A stretch of DNA of 64,000 bases. It comes from Rubrivivax sp. Lineage in GTDB: Bacteria > Pseudomonadota > Gammaproteobacteria > Burkholderiales > Burkholderiaceae_C. The DNA lies in NCBI GenBank assembly GCA_016789955.1, contig JAEUPB010000074.1:1-64000 (forward strand), in the 5' to 3' direction. Positions 26,101 through 34,942 of this stretch are shown here, one piece after another (position 1 is the first letter of the stretch; the number at the start of each line of letters is the position of its first letter). The translations under genes and the position numbers were made by a program. Below the pieces are notes generated by a model. It searched no databases and had not been told where the DNA came from. It worked only from the letters and a program-made list of their open reading frames with translations.

Positions 26101-27098
26101 GGCACCAGCAGGTCGTCGCCGCCGAGACCGCCGAGCTCGTCGTCGCCGGCACCGCCGTCGAGCCGGTTGGCGGCGTCGTTGCCCATCAGCACGTCGGCCC
26201 CGCTGCCACCCACGGCGTTCTCGATCACCGTGTTCAGCGCGATCGCCACGTTGTTGGTCAGGGTGTTGACCGACGAGTAGGCGCCGGCGCGCAGGTCGAC
26301 GCGGCTCGAGGCGCCGTAGCCGCTCAGGTCCAGCGTGTCGATGCCGCCGCTGTCGAAGATCGTCAGCACCGGGTGCGCATTGCTCGCGAAGTCGTAGATC
26401 CGGGCGGTGCTGCCGCCGGCGGTGCTGTTGAACCCGTAGACCGTGTCGCCGGCCCGCGTGGTGGTCGACACGCCGTAGATGCTCTGGATCGCCGCGATGT
26501 CGTTGACCATCGGCGTCTGCGGGTCCCAGGTCGTGCCGCTGGGGTCGGTCCAGTTCGCCTGGGCGATGTCGGGCGAGTAGTTCGCCGCCGCGTTGCGCGG
26601 GCCGAAGTACGACATCACCGACAGCACGATGCTGTCCTGGTACGACGACGGCGTCCAGTTGCCGTTGCCGTTGTAGTCGCCCATGTGGTTGAGGCCCAGC
26701 GCGTGGCCGAACTCGTGCACGAAGGTCAGGAACCCGTAGGCGCCGAGCTGCGGCTGCACGAGGTCGGACTCGCCGGAGTTGAACCAGGCGCTGCCGATGT
26801 TCGGGAAGTAGGCGTGCGCGAACCCGATGCTGGTGTTCGTGTAGGCCATCTCGATGTTCGAGTTGCCCGGCGCCACCTGCTGGAAGGTCTGGGGGATCAG
26901 GTCGTCCCAGGTCTGCAGCGCCAGCACCATCAGCGCCTGCTGCTGGGTGTTGACCGGGCGGAAGCCCTGCGCCTCGCCTTGCGAGTACATCCCCGACGCG
27001 GTGTTCGGGAACGCGTAGGTGATGGTGCCGCCGGTCCAGCGCTCGCCTCCGTTCAGCTGACGGATGACCTGGTCGAGGGTCCACTGCGTGATCGCCAT
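23139..27098 (-). CDS. Large M10-type zinc metalloprotease with Ig-like, PPC and calcium-repeat domains
   Basis: A 1319-residue secreted-type protein. The N-terminal protease domain has the metzincin site HEFGHALGLNH (H128, E129, H132, H138) and Met-turn VMSYF (M162), as in serralysins. Glycine/aspartate-rich calcium-binding nonapeptide repeats follow near 300-345. Next come three Ig-like repeats that each begin with the pattern SLSPTDNATNV or a variant, three PPC-type beta domains, a second calcium-repeat block near 1150, and a C-terminal region resembling DUF4214. There is no signal peptide, consistent with type I secretion, but no ABC/MFP/TolC exporter genes are in the window. Ordinary codon usage; no sign of truncation. 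Confidence 0.88.
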   Translation of the reverse strand: MAITQWTLDQVIRQLNGGERWTGGTITYAFPNTASGMYSQGEAQGFRPVNTQQQALMVLALQTWDDLIPQTFQQVAPGNSNIEMAYTNTSIGFAHAYFPNIGSAWFNSGESDLVQPQLGAYGFLTFVHEFGHALGLNHMGDYNGNGNWTPSSYQDSIVLSVMSYFGPRNAAANYSPDIAQANWTDPSGTTWDPQTPMVNDIAAIQSIYGVSTTTRAGDTVYGFNSTAGGSTARIYDFASNAHPVLTIFDSGGIDTLDLSGYGASSRVDLRAGAYSSVNTLTNNVAIALNTVIENAVGGSGADVLMGNDAANRLDGGAGDDELGGLGGDDLLVPGGGNNVLDGGTGTDTALFTFSFATYSITVSGATVTLAGGGSTTRATAVERFQFTDGTRTLAELGGPDTTVPLLASLSPTDNATNVAGSANFVLTFNEAMKIGNGTIGVYTPGGVPVQTFSATDTGAVRIDGTRVVIDPPSVLAAGGYYVTVSAGAFTDLAGNAWAGLNNSTAWNFTVVSGDTAAPSLVSITPADEAGSVAPSANLVMVFDEGVQRGTGNILIRDAAGTLVRSIAATDTAQVSISGTTVTINPTADLAASTRYAVTVDPGAFRDLTGNAYAGLSSTTAWNFVTAARSGDDYPSTSATSGVVIVGGAPASGVIETVDDNDAFKVTLVAGTTYAFTLQRAAGGLTDPLLGLYDPSEALVTSDDDGGGNGNSRIVFTASVSGTHYLVATDYGSGTGAYQLTASVQDIIAPTLVSRTPDDDAGGVATGANLVMTFSETVSAGSGSIRILGSTGSLLREIAAGDARQVSISGSTVTINPDGDLLPGTAYVINVDGNAFRDAAGNSYAGISGLAAWNFTTAASATGDDYPMTVSTSGLVVPGGPAVNARIEVPNDGDLFRVNLTAGVTYRFEMNAPDIPVSFVDPYLLLYGPQPDVDLLGFDDDSGGNFNSLMHYTATVSGTYYLAAFDYSDATGIYSVSASVPADDYLASTASSGRVTAGGFASSGTIGVPGDVDYFAVTLTAGQPYAFDLKWQGLSGLDDPYLVLLGPDGVAVAYDDDGGANLNSRINYTPLANGTYYLAAGDFDDGTGPYTLSALRQNLVTGSIGADTLTGTAGADRLSSGAGDDRLTGGGGDDVLSGGTGLDTAFYLGAAGRYELAPTENGWVVNDTVGSDGIDNLEGVERLHFPDWDWAIDVEGNAGTTVKILGAVFGAEYSQDPEFVGIGLALLDAGMSYADLMDLALEARLDTPNPTNALVVNLLYSNLVGFLPPGPDFRYFVGLLDSGQMSQADLGILAAENELNLENIDFAGISEIGVGFIPFG

Positions 27099-27248
27099 CC
27101 TCGAGCTCCTCCTGGTGTTCAGACCCGATTGGACACGTGTCGCGCCCCGATGGCATCGCCGCGAAGAGCCATTTGAGGAGTTTTTGGGGCGTGGCCCGGG
27201 GCGAGGGGTGCCTCCGCGCGGAGGTGCGGTGGGCGGGTCGCCCGCGCG

Positions 27249-28133
27249 TCAGATCGCATCGAGCGGGATCTTCAGGTAGCGCCGGCCGTTCGACTCCGGC
27301 TCGGGCAACTGGCCTCCGCGCATGTTCACCTGCACCGACGGCAGCATCAGCGTGGGCATCGCCAGCGTGGCGTCGCGGGCGCGGCGCATCACGACGAACT
27401 CCTCTTCGCTGATGCCGTTGCGCACGTGGATGTTGTGCTCGCGTTCCTCGGCCACCGTGCTCATGTAGCGCAGCTCCCGGCCGCCGGGCTGGTAATCGTG
27501 GCACATGCACAGCCGGGTCTGCGGCGGCAGGCTCAGCACCCGGTTGATCGAGCGGAACAGCGTGCGTGCGTCGCCGCCGGGGAAGTCGCAGCGCGCCGTG
27601 CCGCCGTCGGGCATGAACAGCGTGTCGCCCACGAACGCGGCCGACTCGTTCGCATCGCTCACGACGTACGTCATGCAGGCCGGCGTGTGGCCCGGCGTGT
27701 GCAGCGCGCGGGCCTCGAGCCCGCCGATGCGGAAGGTCTCGCCATCGGCGAACAGGTGGTCGAACTGCCGGCCGTCGCGGGCGAAGTCGCTGCCGGCATT
27801 CAGCAGACGGCCGAACACCTGCTGCACCTCCGTGACGCGGCCACCGATGCCGATGCGGCCACCGAGCTCCCGCTTCAGGTGCTGCGCTGCGGACAGGTGG
27901 TCGGCGTGCACGTGGGTCTCCAGGATCCACTGCACACTGGCCCCGAGCTCGCGTACGCGGGAAGCCAGCCGGTCAGCGCTGGCGCGCGACGTGCGTCCCG
28001 AGCGGGGGTCGTAGTCGAGCACGCTGTCGACGATGGCGCATAGCCGGGTGCCGGTGTCGAGCACGAGGTAGCTGACGGTCCAGGTGGCGGGATCGAAGTG
28101 GCCTTCGACGTGGAGGGTGCCGGGGCTGGGCAT
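27249..28133 (-). CDS. Metallo-beta-lactamase-fold persulfide dioxygenase
   Basis: A 294-residue protein of the ETHE1/persulfide dioxygenase branch, which oxidises glutathione persulfide to sulfite with a mononuclear iron. The metal motif is THVHADH (H74, H76, D78, H79), with further ligands in HTPGHTPACMTY and VGDTLFMPDGGTARCDF. Length and the C-terminal segment ending YLKIPLDAI fit the bacterial group often found beside sulfide:quinone reductase or rhodanese genes; neither is here. The gene diverges from a sigma-54 activator with FisR-like cysteines and has a near-consensus sigma-54 promoter at 28190-28205. A hydrolase of the same fold is the main alternative. Confidence 0.8.
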   Translation of the reverse strand: MPSPGTLHVEGHFDPATWTVSYLVLDTGTRLCAIVDSVLDYDPRSGRTSRASADRLASRVRELGASVQWILETHVHADHLSAAQHLKRELGGRIGIGGRVTEVQQVFGRLLNAGSDFARDGRQFDHLFADGETFRIGGLEARALHTPGHTPACMTYVVSDANESAAFVGDTLFMPDGGTARCDFPGGDARTLFRSINRVLSLPPQTRLCMCHDYQPGGRELRYMSTVAEEREHNIHVRNGISEEEFVVMRRARDATLAMPTLMLPSVQVNMRGGQLPEPESNGRRYLKIPLDAI

Positions 28134-28189
28134 GACGGGGGTCCTGGTCGGCAGCAGCCGCCGGTGGCGGGCCGCCGCAGCAACGCCTT

Positions 28190-28205
28190 ATCAAGACGCG
28201 TGCCA
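28190..28205 (-). promoter_or_regulatory. Sigma-54 promoter of the persulfide dioxygenase gene
   Basis: Read on the minus strand the site is TGGCACG-CGTC-TTGAT. The -24 element is a perfect match and the -12 element differs from TTGCT at one base; the 4-base spacing is exact. Its predicted start site would leave a leader of about 45 bases before the ATG at 28133. Confidence 0.7.
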
Positions 28206-28260
28206 TGCCGGGGGCGGCGGCTTCACGGAGGACCGCAGCCGGACACCAGCGGCCGCGCAT

Positions 28261-28317
28261 CGCTGCCACGACGGTGGCTGGCAGCGGCGCTGCCTCAAGA
28301 TGGCAGCGTTGGCAGCG
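28261..28317. promoter_or_regulatory. Cluster of five GGCAGCG sites (likely activator-binding region)
   Basis: The 7-mer GGCAGCG or its complement occurs five times in 57 bases: 28261-28267 (inverted), 28280-28286, 28288-28294 (inverted), 28302-28308 and 28311-28317. They form inverted pairs with 12- and 7-base spacers. The cluster lies roughly 80-140 bases upstream of the expected transcription start of the dioxygenase gene, where enhancer-binding proteins of sigma-54 normally bind. Confidence 0.6.
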
Positions 28318-28351
28318 CGGCGCGCCACAATCGCCGCAACCGCTGCACGCC

Positions 28352-29722
28352 ATGCCGCCCCGCAAGCCCCCGCTCCGCCCCGCCGAAGCCGCCGCACGTC
28401 GACCGGCGCCACAGCTGCAGTCGCTGGTCTCGTTCCTCGAGCACGAGGCCCAGCCGATGATCGTGCTGGACCCGGACTACCGCATCCTGGCCGCCAACAC
28501 CGCGTACCGGCGCCAGTTCGGCACCGTGGACAAGCCCTACCTCGGGCACGCGTGCTACCGCATCTCGCACCACTACGACGTGCCCTGTGACCAGGCCGGC
28601 GAGCATTGCCCGATGCGCAAGGCCTACGAGCTGAAGGGCCCCGACCGCGTGCTGCACATCCACCACACGCCACGCGGCCCCGAGCACGTGGACGTGGAAC
28701 TGCGGCCCATCCTCGACGAGCACCGCGAGGTGGTGGCCTACGTCGAGCGGCTGGCCACCGTGCGCAGCGCGTCGGCCCGACCGAGTGCCGAGGGCCTGGT
28801 CGGGCGTGCGCCGGCCTTCAACGCCGCGCTCTCGGCGGTGCAGCGCGTGGCGCCCTCGACGCTCCCGGTGCTGCTGCTCGGCGAGTCGGGCACCGGCAAG
28901 GAGCTGTTCGCCCGCGCCGTGCACGAGGCCAGCCCGCGCGCGCGCGGCCCGTTCGTCGTGGTCGACTGCTCGGGGCTGACCGAGACCCTGTTCGAGAGCG
29001 AGCTGTTCGGCTACGAGAAGGGCGCCTTCACCGGCGCCGGCGGCCGCAAGCCCGGCCTGGTCGAGACCGCGCACGGCGGCACGCTGTTCCTCGACGAGAT
29101 GGGCGACGTGCCGCTGTCGATGCAGGTGAAACTGCTGCGGCTGATCGAGACCGGCACCTTCCGGCGCGTGGGGGCCATCGAGTCGCAGCAGGCCGAATTC
29201 CGGCTCGTCGCGGCCACGCACAAGCCGTTGCTGGAGATGGTGGCCGACGGCCGCTTCCGACAGGATCTCTACTACCGCATCAGCGCCTTCCCGATCCCGC
29301 TGCCGCCGCTGCGCGAGCGCGCCGACGACATCCCGATGCTGGTGGATTCCTTCCTGCAGCGAGGCACGCCCGGCAAGCACCGCGTCTCGGTCGATGCCGA
29401 GGCGATGGCGCGCCTGCAAGCGCACGACTGGCCCGGCAACATCCGCGAGCTGCGCAACGTGCTGGAGCGGGCGCGCCTGTTCGCCGACGACGGCATCGTG
29501 CGTGCGGCGCACCTGCCCGACGGTCTGGGCCGCGGCAAGCCCGGCGCGCTGACGGCGCCCACTCCGTCTGCCGCGACGCCGCTGCCCGCCCCGGAGATCG
29601 GCGACGCCGAACTGCGCAGGCTCGCGCTGACCGCACGCTGCACGCGCAAGGAACTGGCGCGCCGCGCCGGCCTCAGCGAACGTACCCTGTATCGGCGATT
29701 GAAGGCGCTGGATCTCGCCTGA
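28352..29722 (+). CDS. Sigma-54-dependent activator, FisR-like
   Basis: A 456-residue enhancer-binding protein. Residues of about 25-130 form a PAS-like sensor containing exactly three cysteines, C68, C79 and C86. The AAA+ domain has Walker A GESGTGKE, the sigma-54 contact loop GAFTGA and Walker B LFLDEMGD; a Fis-type helix-turn-helix ends the protein ([19 protein letters not shown]). The cysteine spacing (11 and 7) equals, as I recall it, that of C53, C64 and C71 in Cupriavidus FisR, which senses sulfane sulfur and activates a persulfide dioxygenase gene. The divergent gene here is such a dioxygenase. The ATG at 28352 follows a CACAAT hexamer (28326-28331); an upstream ATG at 28205 would overlap the regulatory sites. 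Confidence 0.88.
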   Translation: MPPRKPPLRPAEAAARRPAPQLQSLVSFLEHEAQPMIVLDPDYRILAANTAYRRQFGTVDKPYLGHACYRISHHYDVPCDQAGEHCPMRKAYELKGPDRVLHIHHTPRGPEHVDVELRPILDEHREVVAYVERLATVRSASARPSAEGLVGRAPAFNAALSAVQRVAPSTLPVLLLGESGTGKELFARAVHEASPRARGPFVVVDCSGLTETLFESELFGYEKGAFTGAGGRKPGLVETAHGGTLFLDEMGDVPLSMQVKLLRLIETGTFRRVGAIESQQAEFRLVAATHKPLLEMVADGRFRQDLYYRISAFPIPLPPLRERADDIPMLVDSFLQRGTPGKHRVSVDAEAMARLQAHDWPGNIRELRNVLERARLFADDGIVRAAHLPDGLGRGKPGALTAPTPSAATPLPAPEIGDAELRRLALTARCTRKELARRAGLSERTLYRRLKALDLA

Positions 29723-29753
29723 TCGTCGCGACCTGGGGGCGAGGCCGCGCCCG

Positions 29754-30767
29754 TCAGGCCGGCGTGCCGGCCGCGGGCGCGGTCGCCGCGGCGATCGGCA
29801 CGGACTCGGGCACCAGCAGGCTGCCGTCGCGCAGCCCACGCAGCGTGGCCAGCGCCAGTGCCGCGACGAGCAGCGACGTGGCCGCCAGCAGCCCGATGCC
29901 CGCCAGGCTCGCGGTGCCCGTGGGCGCGAGCCGCAGCGTCAAGGCCGTGAAGGCCGCCATCGGGAAGCTCATGCCCCAGTGCACCACGCCGAAGGGAAGC
30001 TCGGCGATGCGACGCAGCAGTGTCGCCATCCACAGCAGCGAGAACAGCGCGGCACCCCACAGGCCCCAGACCACGAGCGGCGTCACCCCGAAGCGCAACG
30101 CCGACAAGCCCACCGCCGCCGGCGGCGCCACGAAGATGAAGTTGGCGGGCAGCAGCCGCTCGGGCCACGGGCCCTGGCTGGCCACCCGCACCAGCAGCAG
30201 CACCAGCACCAGCGGCCAGAACAGCACGCCGAGACCGAACTGCGCCGCGGCCCACTCGGGCCGGCCGAGCGGGACGCCGGCCAGCGGCACCAGCACGTTG
30301 CCGACGATGGGGATGAACAGGGCCGGGGTCAGGCTGGCCCACGGCAGCCCGCCGCCGGGCCCGGCGCGCCACCACCGCGACATCACCCACACCGTGACCG
30401 ACAGTTGCGCCAGCGACGCTGCCCACCACAGGGCCTCGAGCAGCGGCCCGCCCAGGCCCGCGGCCACCGCCGACGTCACGAGCAACAGCAGCGCGATGGG
30501 CAGCGCCGCCACGAACACGTGGCGCACGGGGTGCTTCAGGTCCTCGCCCCACGCCCCGGGGTGGCGAACGCGCCGCCACACGCCCGCCACGACGAGCACG
30601 GCGAACACCAGCGCGGCCAGCGCACCGATCACCACCGCCGCGGCGCCGGCCCCGTCACCGAGCAGCGGCACGGCCGCGTGCCAGGCCAGCGATAGGCCGG
30701 CGAGGCCCATCACGATCGCGTACCAGCCGGGCGCGAGGTGCTTCAGCGGGGCCTGCTGCGAGCCCAT
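29754..30767 (-). CDS. SLAC1/TDT-family anion permease
   Basis: About 337 residues with ten predicted transmembrane helices, of the tellurite-resistance/dicarboxylate (TDT) and SLAC1 family, whose members include TehA, plant anion channels and the yeast sulfite exporter Ssu1. It starts at ATG 30767 (a GTG at 30800 would overlap the small ORF upstream). It converges on the FisR-like regulator gene. Because the next module makes sulfite from persulfides, sulfite export is an attractive role, but this rests on position alone. Confidence 0.75.
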   Translation of the reverse strand: MGSQQAPLKHLAPGWYAIVMGLAGLSLAWHAAVPLLGDGAGAAAVVIGALAALVFAVLVVAGVWRRVRHPGAWGEDLKHPVRHVFVAALPIALLLLVTSAVAAGLGGPLLEALWWAASLAQLSVTVWVMSRWWRAGPGGGLPWASLTPALFIPIVGNVLVPLAGVPLGRPEWAAAQFGLGVLFWPLVLVLLLVRVASQGPWPERLLPANFIFVAPPAAVGLSALRFGVTPLVVWGLWGAALFSLLWMATLLRRIAELPFGVVHWGMSFPMAAFTALTLRLAPTGTASLAGIGLLAATSLLVAALALATLRGLRDGSLLVPESVPIAAATAPAAGTPA

Positions 30768-30781
30768 CCCTGCGCCCCGGC

Positions 30782-30826
30782 CTACTTCACCCGGACGCAC
30801 GGCACGCCGTGGGCGGTGTCGGTCAT
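30782..30826 (-). CDS. Possible 14-codon leader peptide or ccoH remnant
   Basis: ATG at 30826 is preceded, at eight bases, by a strong AGGAG and opens a frame of 14 codons ending in TAG, 15 bases before the permease ATG. It follows ccoG by 32 bases. FixH/CcoH genes normally follow ccoG, and the short N-terminus may be a decayed remnant; alternatively it is a coupling leader for the permease. Confidence 0.3.
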   Translation of the reverse strand: MTDTAHGVPCVRVK

Positions 30827-30858
30827 CGTCGGTGCTCCTGTCGGTGGGTGGCTGCTGA

Positions 30859-32328
30859 TCATCGCGGCAGCACGAAGGTCGACTTCTCGGTGAGCGTGCG
30901 CGCCGGGTCGGCCCCCAGCGCCTCGCGCTCGATCACGAAACGGATCTCGTGCGCGCCGGGCCGGGTGCCGGCCGCGGTCTGCGGCGGGACGCGCAAGGTC
31001 ACCGACACCCATCGCGCCTCGGTGGGAGCGACCGCCACGGGGCGCGGGTCGAGCAGGCGCAGGCCCGGCAGCCCGTCGGCCGTGATGCGGTAGCGCTGTG
31101 CGAGTTCGGTGGCGTTCATGATCTGCAGGCGGTAGACATTCTCGACCTCTCCGTCCTCGACCTGCCGTGCCAGCGTGGCACGGTCGCGCACCACGTCCAC
31201 CTTGAACGGCGAGCGCAGCGCGATGCTCGTGGCCAGTGCCGAGACGATCAGCAGCAGCACCGTCGAGTAGACCAGCACCCGCGGCCGGAACACGCGACGC
31301 AGCCGCTGCGCGCGCGTCAGGTGCTGCGCCAGACCGTTCTGCGTGTCGTAGCGCACCAGCCCCGGCGCGTAGTTCATCTTCGTCATCACGTCGTCGCAGA
31401 CGTCGATGCAGGCGGCGCAGCCGATGCACTCGTACTGCAGGCCCTTGCGGATGTCGATGCCGGTCGGGCACACCTGCACGCACAGCCCGCAGTCGATGCA
31501 GTCGCCCAGGCCCAGCTTGGCCGGATCGGCCTTCTTCGACCGCGAGCCGCGCGGTTCGCCGCGGGCCTGGTCGTAGGTGATGATCAGCGTGTCCTTGTCG
31601 AGCATCGCGCTCTGGAACCGCGCGTACGGGCACATGTACTTGCACACCTGCTCGCGCATGAAGCCGGCGTTGCCGTAGGTGGCCAGGCTGTAGAACAGCA
31701 CCCAGAAGGTCTCCCAGGGCCCGAGGCCGAGACCGGCCACGCCTTGCGCCAGCGCGCGGATCGGCGTGAAGTAGCCGACGAACGAGAAGCCCGTCCACAG
31801 CGCCATCGCGACCCACGCGATCTGCTTGCCGCCGGTGCGCCACAGCCGCCGGGCGCTCCAGCCACCGGCGTCGAGCTTCATGCGCGCGGCGCGGTCGCCT
31901 TCGAAACGGCGCTCGACCCACATGAAGATCTCGGTGTAGACGGTCTGCGGGCAGGCGTAGCCGCACCACAGGCGGCCCGCGACGGCGGTGAACAGGAACA
32001 GCGCGTACGCGGCCGTGAGCAGCAGCGCCGTGAGGTAGATCAGGTCCTGCGGGTAGAGCACCAGGCCGAACAGGTAGAAGCGGCGTGCGCCCAGGTCGAA
32101 CAACACCGCCTGCCGCTGGTTCCACGTCAGCCACGGCGTCGCGTAGAAGACGATCTGCGTGATCCACACCAGCGCCCAGCGCCAGTTGACGAAGCGGCCC
32201 GTGACGGCACGCGGATAGATCTTCTTCTGCGCCTGGTACAGCGAGACGATCTGCACCGCCGCGTCGTCGCTGCCGGCGGTCGCCGCTGCCGCCGACAGCG
32301 GTGGGGCTCCTGTGCGCAAGGTGTCCAT
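30859..32328 (-). CDS. ccoG: Cytochrome cbb3 oxidase accessory protein CcoG
   Basis: A 489-residue membrane iron-sulfur protein needed for copper delivery to the cbb3-type oxidase. It has several N-terminal transmembrane helices with the motif WCGYACPQTVYTEIFMWVE, a second Cys pair in VCKYMCPYARFQ, and two ferredoxin motifs (CIDCGLCVQVCP and CIGCAACIDVC). A C-terminal Ig-like domain follows the last transmembrane helix. ATG at 32328 is preferred to 32397 because it follows a CGCAAT hexamer and gives a normal N-terminus. The usual neighbours ccoNOP, ccoH, ccoI and ccoS are not present. Confidence 0.93.
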   Translation of the reverse strand: MDTLRTGAPPLSAAAATAGSDDAAVQIVSLYQAQKKIYPRAVTGRFVNWRWALVWITQIVFYATPWLTWNQRQAVLFDLGARRFYLFGLVLYPQDLIYLTALLLTAAYALFLFTAVAGRLWCGYACPQTVYTEIFMWVERRFEGDRAARMKLDAGGWSARRLWRTGGKQIAWVAMALWTGFSFVGYFTPIRALAQGVAGLGLGPWETFWVLFYSLATYGNAGFMREQVCKYMCPYARFQSAMLDKDTLIITYDQARGEPRGSRSKKADPAKLGLGDCIDCGLCVQVCPTGIDIRKGLQYECIGCAACIDVCDDVMTKMNYAPGLVRYDTQNGLAQHLTRAQRLRRVFRPRVLVYSTVLLLIVSALATSIALRSPFKVDVVRDRATLARQVEDGEVENVYRLQIMNATELAQRYRITADGLPGLRLLDPRPVAVAPTEARWVSVTLRVPPQTAAGTRPGAHEIRFVIEREALGADPARTLTEKSTFVLPR

Positions 32329-32407
32329 GTCCCGACCATTGCGAATCCCATGCCAGCCTGGCGCCGACGGATCTGCCCGACGGCACCCGGTGTCCATCCC
32401 TCGTTCG

Positions 32408-32420
32408 GGGCACGGTGCCC
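32408..32420. promoter_or_regulatory. 13-bp palindrome upstream of ccoG
   Basis: GGGCAC-G-GTGCCC lies 80 bases before the ccoG ATG, in the divergence-free gap between ccoG and the sigma-factor gene upstream. It may be an operator, or simply a GC-rich hairpin that ends the sigma-factor operon. Confidence 0.3.
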
Positions 32421-32529
32421 ACCGGCGCGGAAACTGCCGCGGGCTGCCAGGTCACCGCCAAGTCGCACCACGTGGCAGTGAAATTGCCGGCGGTGGCAGT
32501 GCTACGCGCGAGCCAGCCGGGCGCGCGGG

Positions 32530-33831
<1,302 letters not shown>

Positions 33832-33838
33832 CGAGATC

Positions 33839-34189
33839 TCACAGATAGCAGGGCGCCGTCTGCCGCACCTCGACGGTGGCCCACTGCGCCGCGGGGCAGC
33901 GCGCGGCCCACTCGAGCGCTTCCTCGCGGCCCACGTGGTCGGCCAGCAGGAAGATGCCGCCGACCATCTCGCGCGCCTCGGCATACGGGCCGTCGACGAT
34001 GCGGCGCTCGCCGCCGCGCACCTGCAGCCTGCTGCCATGCGTGGCCAACGACTCCACCGCCTTCAGCGCGCCGGCCTGCTGCAGTTCGCCGGCGTAGGCC
34101 AGCATCTGCGCATAGGCCTCGCGCCCTCCGGCCTCGCCGCGCTCCTCGCGCTGGCCCAGCGGCTCGACGATCAGCAGCATGTATCCCAT
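33839..34189 (-). CDS. YCII/DGPF-family protein
   Basis: A 116-residue protein of the YCII family with the N-terminal strand YMLLIVEP and the motif VDGPYAEAREMVGGIFLL, a version of the DGPF signature. The biochemical function of these proteins is unknown; they are partners and often targets of ECF42-type sigma factors. It precedes the sigma-factor gene by seven bases and follows the DUF1624 gene by 24 bases, so it belongs to a five-gene minus-strand run. Confidence 0.85.
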   Translation of the reverse strand: MGYMLLIVEPLGQREERGEAGGREAYAQMLAYAGELQQAGALKAVESLATHGSRLQVRGGERRIVDGPYAEAREMVGGIFLLADHVGREEALEWAARCPAAQWATVEVRQTAPCYL

Positions 34190-34213
34190 TGGGTCGGTCC
34201 TTTTCAGTCGCGG

Positions 34214-34942
34214 TCAGCGGACCGCCTTGTAGAGCATCAGCGCGCCGATGAACAACGGCTGGTGCAGCATGTAGAAGCTCAGGCTCCAGCGACCCAGCAG
34301 CGCCAGCGGCGAAGCTGCCCGCGGGACCGGCCCGGCCATCGCGCCGCCACCGCGCGCCAGCAGCATCTGCCCTGCGGCCAGCCCCCAGAGCATCACGCCC
34401 AGCCACGGCAGCAACGGCACGTAGTCCTCGGTGACGGGCTTGCGGGTGGCCAGCCCCAGCCACTGCAGCGCCGGCGCATCGAACATCGGGTGCGCCCCCA
34501 GCACGGGCAGCGCCAGCGCCCCCGCGCCCAGCAGCCACAGGCCCGAGCGCAACGGCGCGGCGACGCGGGCGATCACCAGCATCACCGCGATGCCATGCAG
34601 CACGCCGAAGAAGATCCAGCTGCGCGGGAACATCCACGCCGAGCCGGCGCTCACGAGCACCGCGCAGCCGGCGATCTGCGCCCAGCGCTTCCAGAAGCGC
34701 GGCCAGGTCTGGCCCTGGTGCAGCGCGATGGCCTGCGCGAGGCCGGCGCAGAAGAGGAACAGGCTGACGATGGCGGTGCGCTGGCCGGTCCAGAACGGGT
34801 CGTGCGTGAAGGCCTGCCGCGGCACCCAGAAGCCGAGGTGGTTCAGGTCGAAGCACAAGTGGAAGCCGGCCATCCACGCAATGGCCACGCCGCGCAGCGC
34901 GTCGACGCGATCGAGGCGGGGGCGCGGGCCGGGCGTCGTCAC
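34214..34942 (-). CDS. DUF1624 / heparan-alpha-glucosaminide N-acetyltransferase-like membrane protein
   Basis: A 242-residue protein with about seven transmembrane helices, beginning with the family motif RVDALRGVAIAWMAGFHLCFDLNHLG, quoted here only in its first part, and containing a conserved His and Asn in that segment. Such proteins transfer acetyl groups across membranes in eukaryotes; bacterial members are uncharacterised. The start is GTG at 34942, overlapping the stop of the RES toxin gene (GTGA), so it is coupled to the toxin-antitoxin operon. Confidence 0.75.
   Translation of the reverse strand: MTTPGPRPRLDRVDALRGVAIAWMAGFHLCFDLNHLGFWVPRQAFTHDPFWTGQRTAIVSLFLFCAGLAQAIALHQGQTWPRFWKRWAQIAGCAVLVSAGSAWMFPRSWIFFGVLHGIAVMLVIARVAAPLRSGLWLLGAGALALPVLGAHPMFDAPALQWLGLATRKPVTEDYVPLLPWLGVMLWGLAAGQMLLARGGGAMAGPVPRAASPLALLGRWSLSFYMLHQPLFIGALMLYKAVR

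Noticed and set aside
23550-27176. Plus-strand open frame of 1208 codons over the metalloprotease gene
   Set aside because: Mirror of the protease codons; no motif or ribosome site.
32473-32488. Sigma-54-like sequence TGGCAGT-GAAA-TTGCC on the plus strand
   Set aside because: It would transcribe antisense into the ECF42 sigma gene and has no activator sites nearby; kept only as a coincidence candidate.
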